Source: an uncultured Porphyromonas sp. (GTDB lineage: Bacteria; Bacteroidota; Bacteroidia; Bacteroidales; Porphyromonadaceae). Taken from it: a stretch of 5,944 nt of DNA. Where the stretch lies: positions 1 through 5,944 of the forward strand of contig NZ_CAJZFJ010000095.1 of NCBI RefSeq assembly GCF_915070105.1, in the 5' to 3' direction. The notes beneath the pieces are model-generated. The model ran no database searches, was not told where the DNA came from, and worked only from the letters and a program-made list of their open reading frames with translations. How positions within the stretch are numbered: position 1 is the first letter of the stretch; each line of letters opens with the position of its first letter. This document shows positions 5,906 through 5,944 of this stretch, one piece after another. The position numbers and the translations under genes are program-made.

Positions 5906-5939
5906 TGTGTACACGCGTGTATACAGTAGTGTACACGTG
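5906..5939. repeat. Cluster of overlapping GTGTACAC-type palindromes
   Basis: GTGTACAC (5907-5914), GTGTATAC (5917-5924) and GTGTACAC (5929-5936) occur 10 and 12 nt apart, about one helical turn each. The nine bases GTGTACACG are repeated exactly at 5907 and 5929. The first two units also form a near-perfect 20-nt palindrome (5906-5925) with a perfect 12-nt core at 5910-5921 and one G-T pair on each side. CACGTG (5934-5939) is a further palindrome. The cluster lies 5 nt from the window edge and may continue. Confidence 0.5.
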
Positions 5940-5944
5940 GGTAT

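Larger units (their letters stand above)
5629..5944. other. 316-nt gene-free right end with repeats
   Basis: No reading frame longer than about 25-30 codons is credible on either strand. From left to right it holds the leader and promoter of the minus-strand gene (to about 5690), TGCAC/GTGCA arms (5716-5727), GTTAG/CTAAC arms (5729-5740), one copy of the motif shared with the left edge (5732-5752), a TTCACTCTC direct repeat (5748-5774), a 7-bp inverted repeat (5792-5811) and a palindrome cluster (5906-5939). The gene to the right is outside the window. Confidence 0.6.

Overview
The window looks like a stretch of chromosome from a Bacteroidetes bacterium, most likely in or near Porphyromonas. 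Three things point there. The histidine kinase is of the HQLGTP type with a periplasmic loop, which I know from Bacteroidetes. Two candidate promoters match the Bacteroidetes -7 consensus TAnnTTTG exactly. The genes lack clear Shine-Dalgarno sequences. The genus is an inference from general sequence character, not from a marker gene.

Layout, left to right. Positions 1-149 are non-coding as far as I can tell, with a candidate promoter. A family 2 glycosyltransferase of the polyprenyl-phosphate mannose synthase type follows (150-896). The next 122-nt gap holds a nested hairpin directly after the stop codon and a second short hairpin. Then come four genes on the same strand: an exported DUF2891 protein (1019-2131), a membrane sensor histidine kinase (2138-3334), a free methionine-(R)-sulfoxide reductase (3384-3872) and EPSP synthase AroA (3874-5157). 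Gaps between them are 6, 49 and 1 nt, so they are probably one transcription unit. A convergent gene for an unrecognised 150-residue protein occupies 5176-5628 on the minus strand. The last 316 nt have no gene but hold that gene's promoter and several inverted and direct repeats.

How the genes work together: the four-gene group mixes a shikimate-pathway enzyme, a repair enzyme for oxidised free methionine, a two-component sensor without an adjacent response regulator, and an exported protein of unknown function. No shared pathway is evident; co-transcription is the only link the sequence supports. The glycosyltransferase probably makes a lipid-linked sugar donor for envelope glycosylation.

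I see no mobile element, tRNA, rRNA or CRISPR array. The coding part is ordinary. The more unusual signals are in the non-coding DNA: the nested hairpin after the glycosyltransferase, a 21-nt motif shared in inverted orientation by both ends of the window, and a cluster of GTGTACAC palindromes at the right edge.
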